DNA of 64,000 nt, taken from Zygaena filipendulae (taxonomy: Eukaryota; Arthropoda; Insecta; Lepidoptera; Zygaenidae). The stretch's first letter is position 1; the number at the start of each line of letters is the position of its first letter. Below the pieces are notes generated by a model that saw nothing but the letters and a program-made list of their open reading frames with translations, was not told the origin of the DNA and made no database searches. The stretch lies in contig OU015655.1 in the NCBI GenBank assembly GCA_907165275.2, forward strand, positions 7,204,501 to 7,268,500. The letters run 5' to 3'. The position numbers and the translations under genes were made by a program. Shown here piece after piece: positions 32,838 through 43,261 of this stretch.

Positions 32838-34301
32838 GTATCAGATCAGTCACTCTCATCAGGAAAGCAATCATATCTACCGGTATGTGCATACATACCT
32901 ATTATAACATATGGTGTTGTATACATTAATATTTATGTTCTCGAGAATGTCTCGAGCGTACGTAATTAATGATTTATTAAACAACATTATACCTAAATCT
33001 CTAAATACAATATAATCAAAATTATTATATAAAACGGTATTGTAAAGATATTTTTTTCACTAAAGGTAGAATAAAAGTGCTCCACTACTTATTAGCTAAA
33101 GAAAAGTAAAATCGTAATAATGATATGGTTTAATTTATTGCATAAATGCAGAACGAGTTGCTTCATCTAGCACATTATTTATTGTCAAAACCAAATACCC
33201 AATCTTCGAAAACTAATGCACCTACATAATTATGACGTATCTATCTAGACGCAAATCCAATAGCGTAACAATAGAGCTACCTACTGTTTTAGAAACACGA
33301 ACCATATTAGGTACAGCAATTATCTTAATTTAGAACATCACTGCAATATGTACAACTTTAAAAATTTATCCGTTTTCTTTACTTCGTTAATGTATTGGTA
33401 GGAATCGGCGAAAGTACACACACCCTGTACTAACGGAACCGTGTGTTTTATACCGATTTAGATACATCCTCACAACTGAATCGAGCTACTTTGCTTTTTA
33501 GGTTTATACCTACCTACCTACCTAGTTAAAAGGTAAAAAATAACGAGAGTTATTTTAGGCTATTTCAATAATAGATAATGAAATTGTATTTCATGTTAGT
33601 ATTGTTCCAAATTTGAATTTGGTGATTAAAATTACAGAACAAAAAATGAAGCTAGATAGATAATACATAATACATTATGTAGGTGATATAATTAAGTTGG
33701 ATTGGAAAAATAGAAATAACAAAAAACCGCTATCTGTAGAAATTTTGTTTAGTATCGTTAATTTGATGGTGATAATTTTAAAGAAAAGTTTTATTAATTT
33801 CTTCTTGTCATAAAAGGATAGTGCTGAGTAGAAAGCGAGTACCTATCATTCTAAAAGCTGCAGTAAACAATATATAAAAATACAAGATAGCTTGATTCAG
33901 GTATCCGGGAGTATATATTACATTTTAAAATTCGCTTTCTCAATATTGAATTATTTATTATATTACTAACAATAATACGACTTACATTGACGAATTTCTG
34001 TCACATGTTTTACTTATAACGAAAAACACCGCAAATTCGATGTTAGCGTAAAATACTGACAACCAATGGACACCGCAAGCGCTCTACAGAACCAGTAAAA
34101 CACATAAAGAGCCATGTTACATCCAAAACTAATAATCATAGACGCTAATGTAACAGATAGTTGCCCACATTGTAGGCAGCCACAGCCAATGTTTAAGTAC
34201 AGGTACCTTTGTTTACTGTCGTAATTTCCTTTCAACTACATAAACAACAACTTCTACAATATTGATAGTGTTTAAGGACGCAAAACGTAGACATTGTGCC
34301 T
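32838..34301. other. Intergenic AT-rich stretch and 3' UTR of the GPCR gene
   Basis: No exon was seen. A (TACC)n tract lies near 33510. The last few hundred bases before 34302 are the GPCR 3' UTR. Confidence 0.5.
33954..33959 (-). terminator. Candidate polyadenylation signal of the GPCR gene
   Basis: TTTATT on the + strand is AATAAA on the gene strand, about 345 nt past the GPCR stop. It lies in an AT-rich run, so it may be fortuitous. Confidence 0.3.
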
Positions 34302-34898
34302 TCAATCGTCATTGTCCATACCAATAAGTTCAGCCTGGAGTCGTCCTTTAGTGCGGCAACAGGCGGTCAAGCACAAGATCCTGAGAGCGAGTCGAAACTG
34401 CGGACTCAATGATATCAGTATGACAATTTTCCAGAATGAATTCAATATTCCGAGCCACACGACTCCAAAATGTAACATAGGTATTTTCAACTCCTGATCT
34501 GTGATATATTCATACAACCTTACGCCGGCATAGGGCGCCCAGCTGAGCCAAAAAGCAGACACCAGCACAAAACTCATCCAGTGGCTAGGGTTGGCGAGGT
34601 TCTCCGCTAACGCTGTTGCATACTCTTTGTCGTGGATTGGTGCGCCGCTGTTCAGTTTACGTTTCATAGAGAAAATATAGAAGTAGTTGTATACGATCGA
34701 TATAACACTGGGACCGAGAACGAGGATGCCCAGAGTAGCGGTGTACGCGTACGTCGTGCCCCAGTCGAGCATACAGATAAACGTCTCTTTGTCAAAGTTG
34801 GCCTCTTTCTTGTAGCCGAGGAGCGGCGGACAGCAGAGCATTGCCGCCGAGATCCAAGTGAACACCATCCAGCATTGGCTACGTGTGCGAGTTTGTAC
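34302..34898 (-). CDS. GPCR last exon with TM4-TM7 and tail
   Basis: The acceptor GGTCAG precedes 34898 and the reading continues VQTRTRSQCWMVFTW in phase 0. The exon encodes TM4 to TM7 and a short 30-residue tail ending MDNDD. The intron before it is about 320 nt. Confidence 0.92.
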   Translation of the reverse strand, partial: VQTRTRSQCWMVFTWISAAMLCCPPLLGYKKEANFDKETFICMLDWGTTYAYTATLGILVLGPSVISIVYNYFYIFSMKRKLNSGAPIHDKEYATALAENLANPSHWMSFVLVSAFWLSWAPYAGVRLYEYITDQELKIPMLHFGVVWLGILNSFWKIVILISLSPQFRLALRILCLTACCRTKGRLQAELIGMDNDD

Positions 34899-37800
34899 CT
34901 GACCGACAAACACGCATTAAATACAATTACATCGACGAGGCGCGTCCTACCTACTGTTTCGTTCTTTACAGTACTTTACTAAGGGGGTAGATGTTAAAAA
35001 GATTGTTAAAATTAAAACATGATCTAAACTATGTACTCGACTGAATTTATTTGAATGTCAATGTAAACCTATTTGATAATGCTAATTGTTTACTGTTTGA
35101 CTTAAGGTCCTCAGGTGAGACTACAGGGGATAATGATTGTTATGATGAGAACATCATGCAATAGAACAGAAACAACGAAAACTGATAATAATAAAAAGGA
35201 TAACTACCGTCAGACTAACCGTCTCATATCGCAATGGCTTGCGTACAGCGAGGTAACGGTCGACGGAGATCCACATGAAGGTGTATACAGAGACGGACCA
35301 TAGAGTGACCTCCACGTATCCGGCCAGCCGGCACATCAGATCACCGAACATCCAGCGGCCGGTTATGGCCGGGTACACTGATAGTGGCACAACGAACAGA
35401 CCGCACAGCAAATCGGCCACCGCCAGCGATAGTAAGTAGTAATTAATTACTTCGTTTGATAAACCTAAAAATAAATACATTCATATAACACCGATAACCT
35501 TTTTAATGGAAATAGTATATGAAACTGTTTTAGTAGGATCATTCCCAATTTGGTCAGACAGAGTGATACGAATAGTGAAGTAAGGGTTGATGTGTATTCG
35601 AAAAGTTCCTATAACGCGATAGACCAGATACCTCCACGGTAAATTCATGGTCTGCCGAGAAGTGATTCTCTTTTTCTCATGTATAAAGAAAGGTGTTTTC
35701 ACCTAAGATATAAATAAGTACTTAACAAAATATTCTGTGCCTTGAACCATTTATTTTGTAACATTAGCCTTAATTCGTTGGTTTAATTGAGTTTATTGTT
35801 AGGAATGTATGTATTTAAATTCCCGCGTAATAGTAATTATTAATAAAACGTAATAGTAATTATTTTAAGAATAAGTCAGTATTATAACATAGTACAAGGG
35901 CGCTAATTTAACGAAAGTAATACTGTTTAAAGCATAAAGTTTTAAGATATTGTTTGCAAAAAATAAAAGCTAAATCAGTAAAATGATATAATCATAACAG
36001 TAAAAAGATTTCTCGCCGCCAATCACGATTTTTACTGACGTCGTTATAAAAATCAATCGTGTAAACTACCTAGGTATTAAATAAAGGAAACATGGGATCT
36101 CCGACGGCGTTCATTAAAACCACATTTGCGTCATCACGAGAATGGAGCGAGGCCGGAATCTTTGTGACCTAAATAATCTGTGTGTCACACCCAATGACTC
36201 GAACCATTGCTGTGGATTAGGTGAAATCAGTGAGCTGGCTACGAGGTTCGTAGAAAGGCAAACATATAGAATGATAACCCTGCACTGTGAAAGGCTATAA
36301 AGATCCACAGCAGGTGTAAAATTAAAATAAGTTCCGTTTTATGAAATAATTATATCTATAGGGAGGTACTAAAATAAAAGCGTAGAATCCACGAATCTGT
36401 ACACTGAATATTTTTACCAAAAAATTGAAAAGCGGCGATGAAGGAAGAGTAATCAACCACAAAAAAGTTTCTCCGAATCTACTGAATGAAAGATTCGGAG
36501 AATGACGGATTGTCATGCGATTTTCACAGATAAGTTAAACTTAGCCTGTACAACAACATAATATGTTGTTGTACAGGCTAAGTTTAACGTCATTATAGGC
36601 TTTGTTTTATTTAAATCGGATGTCGGGAAAAAAATTGTTTACGCGGGTGAACCCACGAGTACAGCTAGTGATAAATATAATGTAACACAAATTGTTAATA
36701 ATTTTGAGCTGGCAATTTTATCCGTCTAACTGGTTTTGGTTTATTATATCTATTATAATCTAGTTTTTTTTTAATTTATTTATTTATTTATTTATAGTTA
36801 ATTATAACGGTAAAAAAAACCAATTACAACAATTAACATAGAACGGTTAACTTATAATAGAAGACACTCTCGCATACTTAATCTCACAAAACCTCAAGCA
36901 TGCCGTCATTATCTCATGCCATGCATCCACAAACAGATCAGGGTCAGCAATGAGAAGGGCATTGAGGGCTTCCAGGGTGCGATACACTGGGGAACCAGCT
37001 CTGGATACCGTTCGGCATAGAGGTCGTGCAAATAATTCTGCGGCACTTTCGGTTACCGAGATGTTTTATAGGTACATTGAGCCGACAGAAGAGGTCATGG
37101 AGTTCGGGACAGTCGATAACCCCGCGAAGCATAGTTCTAGCAGTAGCTCTTATTTCACCTACTTACATAAACCATATCCCCTTAGGAACCAACCAAAATG
37201 CATCGGGTCCAAATGTCCAAATCTCCACAATTTTTTTTCCTAAAAATCCTATGACGGATGAATGAAACATCACTATCTCATTTATACGCATATATCAACT
37301 AGCTGTTCCCCCGTGGTTTCACATGAGCTGAGGGAATTCCGGGACTCCCTCCGGAACTCTTAAGAGCATCCTGTGAATTCCTGTGACACTCGGGGGTACT
37401 GCATGTAGCTTTCTATCAGTGTAGGTAGTTATAATCGGTTCAGTGGTTAATAGTCACTATTAATTCGGACTACATCTAATACTTACATAAAATACGAGTA
37501 TACTTTATAGTACATAGACTTAATATAAACGTAGATATTAAATGCAAATGTGGTCACACCTTGTGCCATATACGCATATCAAGTCACCAAAATGCCGGTT
37601 TCACATATTGCAAATTCCCAGCTATTTGCTTTAGCTCAGGTGGGGGCAGGAACACTTGACGTGCTTCACTTTCAGTTACATAATGTAGCCTAGTTCCAAC
37701 AGTCACGTCACCTATTTTAGCGGAACTTCTGACGTGTAAGTTATACGGTGGGTACTCAAACTTGCTTTGCTATATTATTATGATACTTGAAACTGTTTCC

Positions 37801-38811
37801 GTGTATACCTATAACGTATATATTTTGTATTCGTTTTGCTTAACTACGGGGAACAAACATTTGTACAAACGTGATCCTCAGTTTTAAAACCCAGTTAGAA
37901 TGGCTGTTGGCTAATCTGCTTTCTAAAAACCGAGATCTAGATCTAGCGGCAGCGTGTCCAGCCAAGTTCAAAGAAAAAGGAACTGGCGGCGCAGCTGCCG
38001 CGTGTGTTACACGAACCCTTTTGAGCTACTTTTGACCCCTTCGCAACTCAAAACCTATTTAACCTACATACATGAAATTTGGCACATTTGTTAAAGATTG
38101 TCTCTCATCTAAATGTAGCTCATAGAATTATTGATATATTAACGTTTCAAAACCGGCATTTTTACGACGGACTGACTCACTGACTGATTGACCTAACCCA
38201 GAAACTGGATATTTGACATCAAGACTATTAGATTTACTAGGTGTACAAAGGAAAAAATCTGAAAATTGAAAATTATTAATAATAATTAGTATCAACAAAG
38301 TAATAACAAAGTTAAGTATCAAAGTAGATGAATATAGACACGCGGGAGCGAGAGCTAGATCGTAATCCAGATTGGTATTTGTGTAAAAATCGGAAAACAG
38401 TGAATTTCTAAGATTTGAATTTTTTCCCAATAAATAGATTTTATTTAACACCTAGCGCCTTTCGATGGATGACCTTTTCTGTACCCCTGACAACGAGTAT
38501 GTAAATAATCATGATGACCGGTTGAGTAGTTAAGGCGTGAAAACGTTACAAACAAACAAACTCACATTCGGACTTATAATATTACTAAGGATATTAGTAT
38601 GGACTGTGAAAATATAAACTGTGAGGGTTACCTTTGAAGTTGAGAAAAGAGGCGATGATGAGCAAGTTAGAGATGACGATCGCGACGCCCATGACGGCAA
38701 TAACGGCCGCCTGCGTGAGCGATTCTATCGAGATCACCGGGCTGTCAGACACGCTCACTTCGCCCGCTCCGCCCGCCACGCCCCGCGCGCTCATCATTCT
38801 CGCGGGCATAC
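34302..38811 (-). CDS. Rhodopsin-class orphan GPCR, GPR21/GPR52-like, complete coding region
   Basis: Coding exons on the - strand are 38809-38632, 35464-35220 and 34898-34302. They join in phase 1 and then phase 0 to give 339 residues ending at TGA (34304-34302). Seven hydrophobic spans are visible. Class A marks include N in TM1 (ISNLLIIASF), D77 in LAVADLL, W97 and C104 before TM3, DRY at 128-130, W151 in TM4 and C183 in the second extracellular loop, able to pair with C104. TM6 has FWLSWAPY in place of CWxP, and TM7 has WLGILNSFWKIVI, ending in FRLALR, in place of NPxxY. The TM7 and helix-8 pattern with NSF and FRL.LR resembles vertebrate GPR21/GPR52 orphans. CC at 321-322 could be palmitoylated. 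The ligand is unknown. The protein would act at the plasma membrane through G proteins. An aminergic-like orphan is the alternative; certainty is high for GPCR and moderate for subgroup. Confidence 0.88.
35220..35464 (-). CDS. GPCR exon with TM2, TM3 and DRY motif
   Basis: The acceptor is TTTTTAG at 35465 and the donor ACG|GTTAGT at 35219. The 245-nt exon adds residues 60-141 (GLSNEVINYYLLSLAVADLL through DRYLAVRKPLRYET). The only Met-initiated reading starts inside the intron and is not used. Confidence 0.92.
36355..36669 (-). repeat. Interspersed repeat, long variant, inverted, with palindrome
   Basis: Same subfamily as 4811-5124. Where that copy reads CTTAGCCTGGAGTTACATAT, this one contains a 55-nt perfect palindromic block. 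Confidence 0.7.
36534..36588. repeat. Perfect 27-bp inverted repeat with 1-nt loop
   Basis: Arm GTTAAACTTAGCCTGTACAA.. (36534-36560) is exactly complementary to 36562-36588, with a single A between. Confidence 0.95.
36763..37145 (-). mobile_element. 5'-truncated non-LTR retrotransposon (LINE) remnant
   Basis: On the - strand a frameshifted reading gives MLRGVIDCPELHDLFCRLN, then in another frame RTLEALNALLIADPDLFVDA with stop TAA at 36849-36847. These are followed by a 3' UTR and an (AAATA)n tail at about 36763-36795. The sequence style and tail fit the C-terminus of a LINE ORF2. It is dead: truncated and frameshifted. Confidence 0.5.
37298..37480 (+). repeat. Interspersed repeat copy, degraded
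   Basis: It starts ACTAGCTGTTCCCCCGTGG; the core is rearranged (GGGAATTCCGGGACTCCCTC). Confidence 0.55.
38470..38592 (+). repeat. Interspersed repeat, 3' part only
   Basis: It holds TTTTCTGTACCCCTGACAAC, GATGACCGGTTGAGTAGTTA and the end TATAATATTACTAAGGAT. It lies just beside the GPCR first coding exon. Confidence 0.6.
38632..38811 (-). CDS. GPCR exon with start codon, N-terminus and TM1
   Basis: On the - strand the acceptor TGCTGGCAG ends at 38812, and the exon opens GT then ATG (38809-38807). It encodes 59 residues plus one base. The first 25 residues are Ala/Gly/Ser-rich and show no N-x-S/T site or clear signal peptide; TM1 spans about residues 32-55. The donor is AAAG|GTAACC. Because the ATG sits directly after an acceptor, the 5' UTR must be carried by upstream exons not identified with certainty. 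Confidence 0.85.
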
Positions 38812-38813
38812 CT

Positions 38814-41597
38814 GCCAGCAGTCAGTGGTCAGTGGTGAAGCGCTGCTAACAGCATACTTTTTAATGTATTCAAACTCAGCTACCCTTACTGTTGTAAATG
38901 CGCATGTCAGTTTATTTATTTGTTTTCACTTCTCATGCTCTGAAAGTTCTTGTGTGTGCAGGATATAGGCTCCACAAAATCGAATTTTGTGCACAAGTAC
39001 ATTAACGTATCTACTCATAAATTAATCTAAATTAAGGTAAAGAAAATGAGCCATACAGCCAAACACAATAAGAAGTTCATAGATCGAATTTGTTATTTTA
39101 TAATATTTACTTTAATTTATTTGCCTTATGTGTTTTTTAAGACATAAATACCGTTAATATGCCGGTAAAAACCATTTCCTTAATGTGACTATTTTTTACA
39201 ATAGATCCCTACTAATTTTACTATTTTGTCTACTAGCTGTCCCACGCGGTTTCACCCGCGATAATTTCGGAGTTCCCGCGGGAATGCCGGATGACAATAT
39301 AGCCTATGTTACTCAGGGATAATTTACCTTTCTAATGGTGAAAGAATTTTTGAAATCGGTCTAGTAGTATTTGAGTTAAATCGTAACAAATAAACAAACA
39401 AAAAATCAAATCTTTTCTCTTTATTTTACCGTGTAAATCATATCCCTACGCCGTAGCTGCAGCTACGAGCTACGAGAAGTGACGTTACAGTACCTACAAG
39501 GAGTTTCTTTTATAACCGTCCACATATAAAATAATACTGTGGATTAGGCCTCATATCTTTTAGATTTGGCCATGACGTACGATACAGTAACTAGCTTCAA
39601 GGTGCCTCAAATTAGTTTGCAACATGTGAAAATTCAAAGACATTATAAGTTGAAAATTCAAATGGCCAGATTTTGTTTAAATTAAGCCTGTAATGCTTTC
39701 TCTTATAACTGAATTTAGACGTGATATGTTTCAAGCAATTAGTTTTGCTTGGTGCGGTCGAATTATACACTGCAAAGCTTCCGTTCAGGTCCAAAAAATT
39801 AGATTGAGCTGTTGGTAGCAGAATACAACAAAAAATTATAGGTATACATACTTTGCTATTCGTTTAACTTACCTTTCTCAGTTTGAAGATAAATTAATCA
39901 TCATGGTTAACATGTTCAAGGGTTTGGCCTGTTGAAAATAAACAAAACAGTTGAATTATTATGGCATTAAGCAATTAAAGTTGGAATTCTAGACGACCTA
40001 AATATCAAAGGAACCCGACATCGCGCTCAAGCGACTAATAGCCAGGTCATTGCACCGTATTTGTTGTTTGGTGACTCTCTCGTTTTTTGTTATTGTTTCA
40101 GTGTAATAGCCTTTACTGATCTATTTATTTTTATTTATTTATTTATAAAGAATAGCCGCCCTGACAAAAAAAAAACTACTGAAGTTAGAAACACAAACGT
40201 ACAAGACGTACTAAGCCTTAATTTAACATTGTAGAGTAGGTACAAATTGTAAAAAAAAATCTTAGCTGTTACTTATAAAATATTTTTGTGAAATTGAGAG
40301 TTGTGATAGTCAATATAGGTATTTAGACTCTTTAAAGAAAACGTATCTCGGGTATTTTGGTAGTTTTAAAATTAAGGGAAAAGGGTTACCCTAGCGGATT
40401 CATCCGCGAGGGCTATCTAGTATATTACAAAAAAATGATTACTAAATTTTTAGGTTAGTTATACACAGCGCATTTTTTTTTTTTAAGTCTAACAGGTCAA
40501 TATCATATTTTTGTTCATTTGGAATCAACAAATCACTGTCAGTTTTGAGTATTTGAACGAAATCGTATCCACAACAGAATATACCTATACTGTTATTTAA
40601 ACAATCCATCAGAGTTGCGGCACTGCACTCAAACCCGGCACAAACTATTTAATTTCAGAATATGTTATTGCTGGAAATTCTGTTCACATAATATTATCTT
40701 TTAACAAAGCTTTAGCTACATTGTTCATGTGGCAATACGTATTGTATTCGAATGCCTTTTCTGTTTTAAAACCGTTGGAATTTTGAAATAAACGAAAGCA
40801 ATAGGTTCTGGTAGGTTCTTATTCTTGATAATAACATTCGTCTCAGTCATTGGTATAAAATCTTTTGGCATGAATCCATCCGTCTTTAAAATTGCTTCCA
40901 TAGTGCCCCGGCAAGTCGAAAAAACCGATGATGACAGAATCGAGGGACAGGTTTGGTGTTGCAATTGCATAATATCTACCTTCTTCATTCTAAATTCAAC
41001 TGCACCATTTGATAGCTAAAGTATCAAACAATCTATTACGGCAATTCACTACGGAATCCATTACGCCAAGTGAGGGCTGTGACGCAACGCGCGGGTGGAG
41101 GGGAAACGCCGCCCTTTTCAGTTCAATTTACTGCGTATCAAGATTTCCACTTTTAACTAGGAAAAACTACTGCATTCGTTTTTGTTTCAATCTTCAGCTC
41201 TCGTCCAAATCTATTGATCGGATGGTACTGAAATATTACTGTAAAATAGAGACAGTGAATATACCTAATGTCAGTAGGTACAAGGTAGTAAAATAAAAAA
41301 TAAAAATATCAATAATACTTATATATCCGAGCTGGGCAGGCAGCAGGCAGCTAGGGGTGTATGGGAGCAGAGCGGTCAATAATTAGGAAATTGCCATTTT
41401 AAGAGAATAAAAGAGAGAGTATTTTACGAATCAATAAACTAGATTTTTATTTTCAAATTTACAACAAACAAGGGAAAGCGATATCGTCAAGACGACAGTA
41501 ATTGAGTAAACCGACAGTTTAGTCGGGAGCGAGTGCCCTGTCAGTCGCATCCGAAGATTGTCTCCATGCACAGAGGAGCGTGCTCTATTTATACTCT
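38814..41597. other. Upstream region (5' intron) of the GPCR gene
   Basis: No exon is firmly supported. An interspersed repeat lies at 39232, and a (TTTA)n LINE-tail-like tract at about 40120-40165. A - strand reading at 40725-40988 is open for 87 codons but shows no domain or conserved splice structure. Confidence 0.5.
39232..39430 (+). repeat. Interspersed repeat copy
   Basis: It starts ACTAGCTGTCCCACGCGG, with the AATATAGCCTATGTTACTCA and GTATTTGAGTTAAATCGTAA segments; the A/T end is decayed. Confidence 0.68.
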
Positions 41598-41830
41598 ACT
41601 AGATGTCCCGCGCGGTTTCACTTGCGATATCGGAGTTCCCGCGGAATTGTTCCATATTGCAAACTTTGCCCCTTAGGGGTAGAATTTGGGAAAATCCTTT
41701 CTTATCGGATGCCTACGTCAAACAAAGAACTCTAGTACTCTCCAAGTTTCAGGTCTCTACAATCAGCGGGTTAGGCTGTGCATTGATCCGTCAGTCAGTC
41801 ATTCAGGACAAAGTATTGTATATGTAAAGA
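41598..41830 (+). repeat. Interspersed repeat, distinct variant
   Basis: It starts ACTAGATGTCCCGCGCGG; its 3' half (TCCAAGTTTCAGGTCTCTAC, ATCCGTCAGTCAGTCA) differs from the other subfamilies. Confidence 0.55.
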
Positions 41831-42117
41831 TTTAGTGGCTGCCTCCACTGCGCAAACTCCCTCCACAATAACTCTGACCAATGGCGGATACTACCGCCAC
41901 ATGTTTACAAAATTATAATGACAAATTACTATAAGATTTACATTGTAAATTAATGAAATCACAATAATTAAATTATAATCTGATATTCAATAAATTGATG
42001 TGTTAAACATAACTTCTTAGGTACTACTTATATGTATTTAACCACACGGAACAGAAATTAGTTAAGAGGATTCTCTTTTAAGCCAACAGAAACTGCTCAT
42101 TGTTTGATAATATGACT

Positions 42118-42296
42118 ACTATAAATGCGAAAGTGAGCTTGTTTGTTACCGGTTGTTTGCTTTCACCGATCATCGTGAAATGTTTCATACACGCTGTTAG
42201 GGGTACATAAAAGGACATAGAGTACCTACTTTATGTCCCAGAATTTCAGCGGGAACTCCGAATATAACGCGGGTGAAATCGTGGGGAACAGCTAGT
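42118..42296 (-). repeat. Interspersed repeat copy, inverted
   Basis: It is read on the + strand from ACTATAAATGCGAAAGTGAG to GGGGAACAGCTAGTA. Confidence 0.7.
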
Positions 42297-42299
42297 ACC

Positions 42300-43261
42300 G
42301 TGGCTTGCAATTTCAAGCATTTTATTAGAAAATACATTGATCTAATTAATTTTACTTGAAACTGGCTAAATGCATTATAAGCGAAAGTCCATAAAAAAGA
42401 AGAAAGAAAAGAAATTAAAAATTAATCAGAATAGAGTAACAATTTAGGTACCTACTGCAAATAATCTTGTACCCGGAAACCAAGCGCCATTTAGGAAATG
42501 GGCAACCCCATTTAGCCTATCTTCTGGATGGGTCGTTGACTCGAATAACATTTTCATACTGTTCTATTTTAAGTACACCAGTCAGCACTTTCACTGCCAT
42601 CCGATCATAACTTCGTGAAATACCTTAACTAGCCTACCGCCCACGCCCGCGCTTCAACGTACTACGACTACTATACGAGTATCCACAACAATCATAATAA
42701 TATCTAACTTTGTCTCCGAGTTTCGATTTATATTTATGTAGGTACCTACTCCTTTGAACATAAAGTGTTCTGTCAAAACTTAATAAATATGCTAACTAGC
42801 CGTTATTAATGTTGAAATAAAGAAAAGAAAATAAAATATAATCTGCGCAGTTACGACAACTAGAAAAATATATTGTGACTACTTATGTAATATAAAGCAA
42901 TAGTTAATACAAAAGATAAACGTATCAACGATACAGCTAGTGATAAGACTGTTGTAGTGTTCAAGCTGCACCGAGAGCACACGCGTTTTTTTATTTGCAA
43001 CCACAATAGCAGCCATTTTCTTACCATAAGAAAGTAGTTTTGGAAATCGAGAGAGAACCGTATCCGTGCTTCTGCTATATCTTGAGGAACAATCTAAAAT
43101 TTTCACTGGCGTTTTGCCATAACTGAAGAAGTAAAAGACAATTTTTATCACTAAATCATTGGGAAAATTAGGCTATATAAATCTAAATATTTTAAATTAA
43201 TGAAGTCGAAGCTTGTCATAATTTGAAACTTTGGTAATACCTATATTTCACCTTGCACACT
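42300..43261. other. Non-coding stretch
   Basis: AT-rich; no element or exon was recognised. Confidence 0.45.

Larger units (their letters stand above)
35465..38631 (-). other. Long intron of the GPCR gene
   Basis: The phase-1 intron of 3.2 kb contains interspersed repeats (36355, 37298, 38470), a perfect palindrome (36534-36588) and a LINE remnant (36763-37145). 35470-36350 and 37490-38460 hold no recognised element beyond dispersed low-complexity sequence. Confidence 0.75.

Noticed and set aside
34632..34982. ORFs on the + strand and in another - frame over the GPCR last exon
   Set aside because: Shadows of the real receptor frame, which has seven helices and matching splice phases.
38594..38968. 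ORFs on the + strand over the GPCR first exon
   Set aside because: Antisense shadows of the MPARMM.. frame, which is the one that splices in phase to the DRY exon.
40725..41296. ORFs on both strands, possible retro-pseudogene
   Set aside because: Readings are open for about 90 codons, but no domain, splice sites or agreeing frame could be found.
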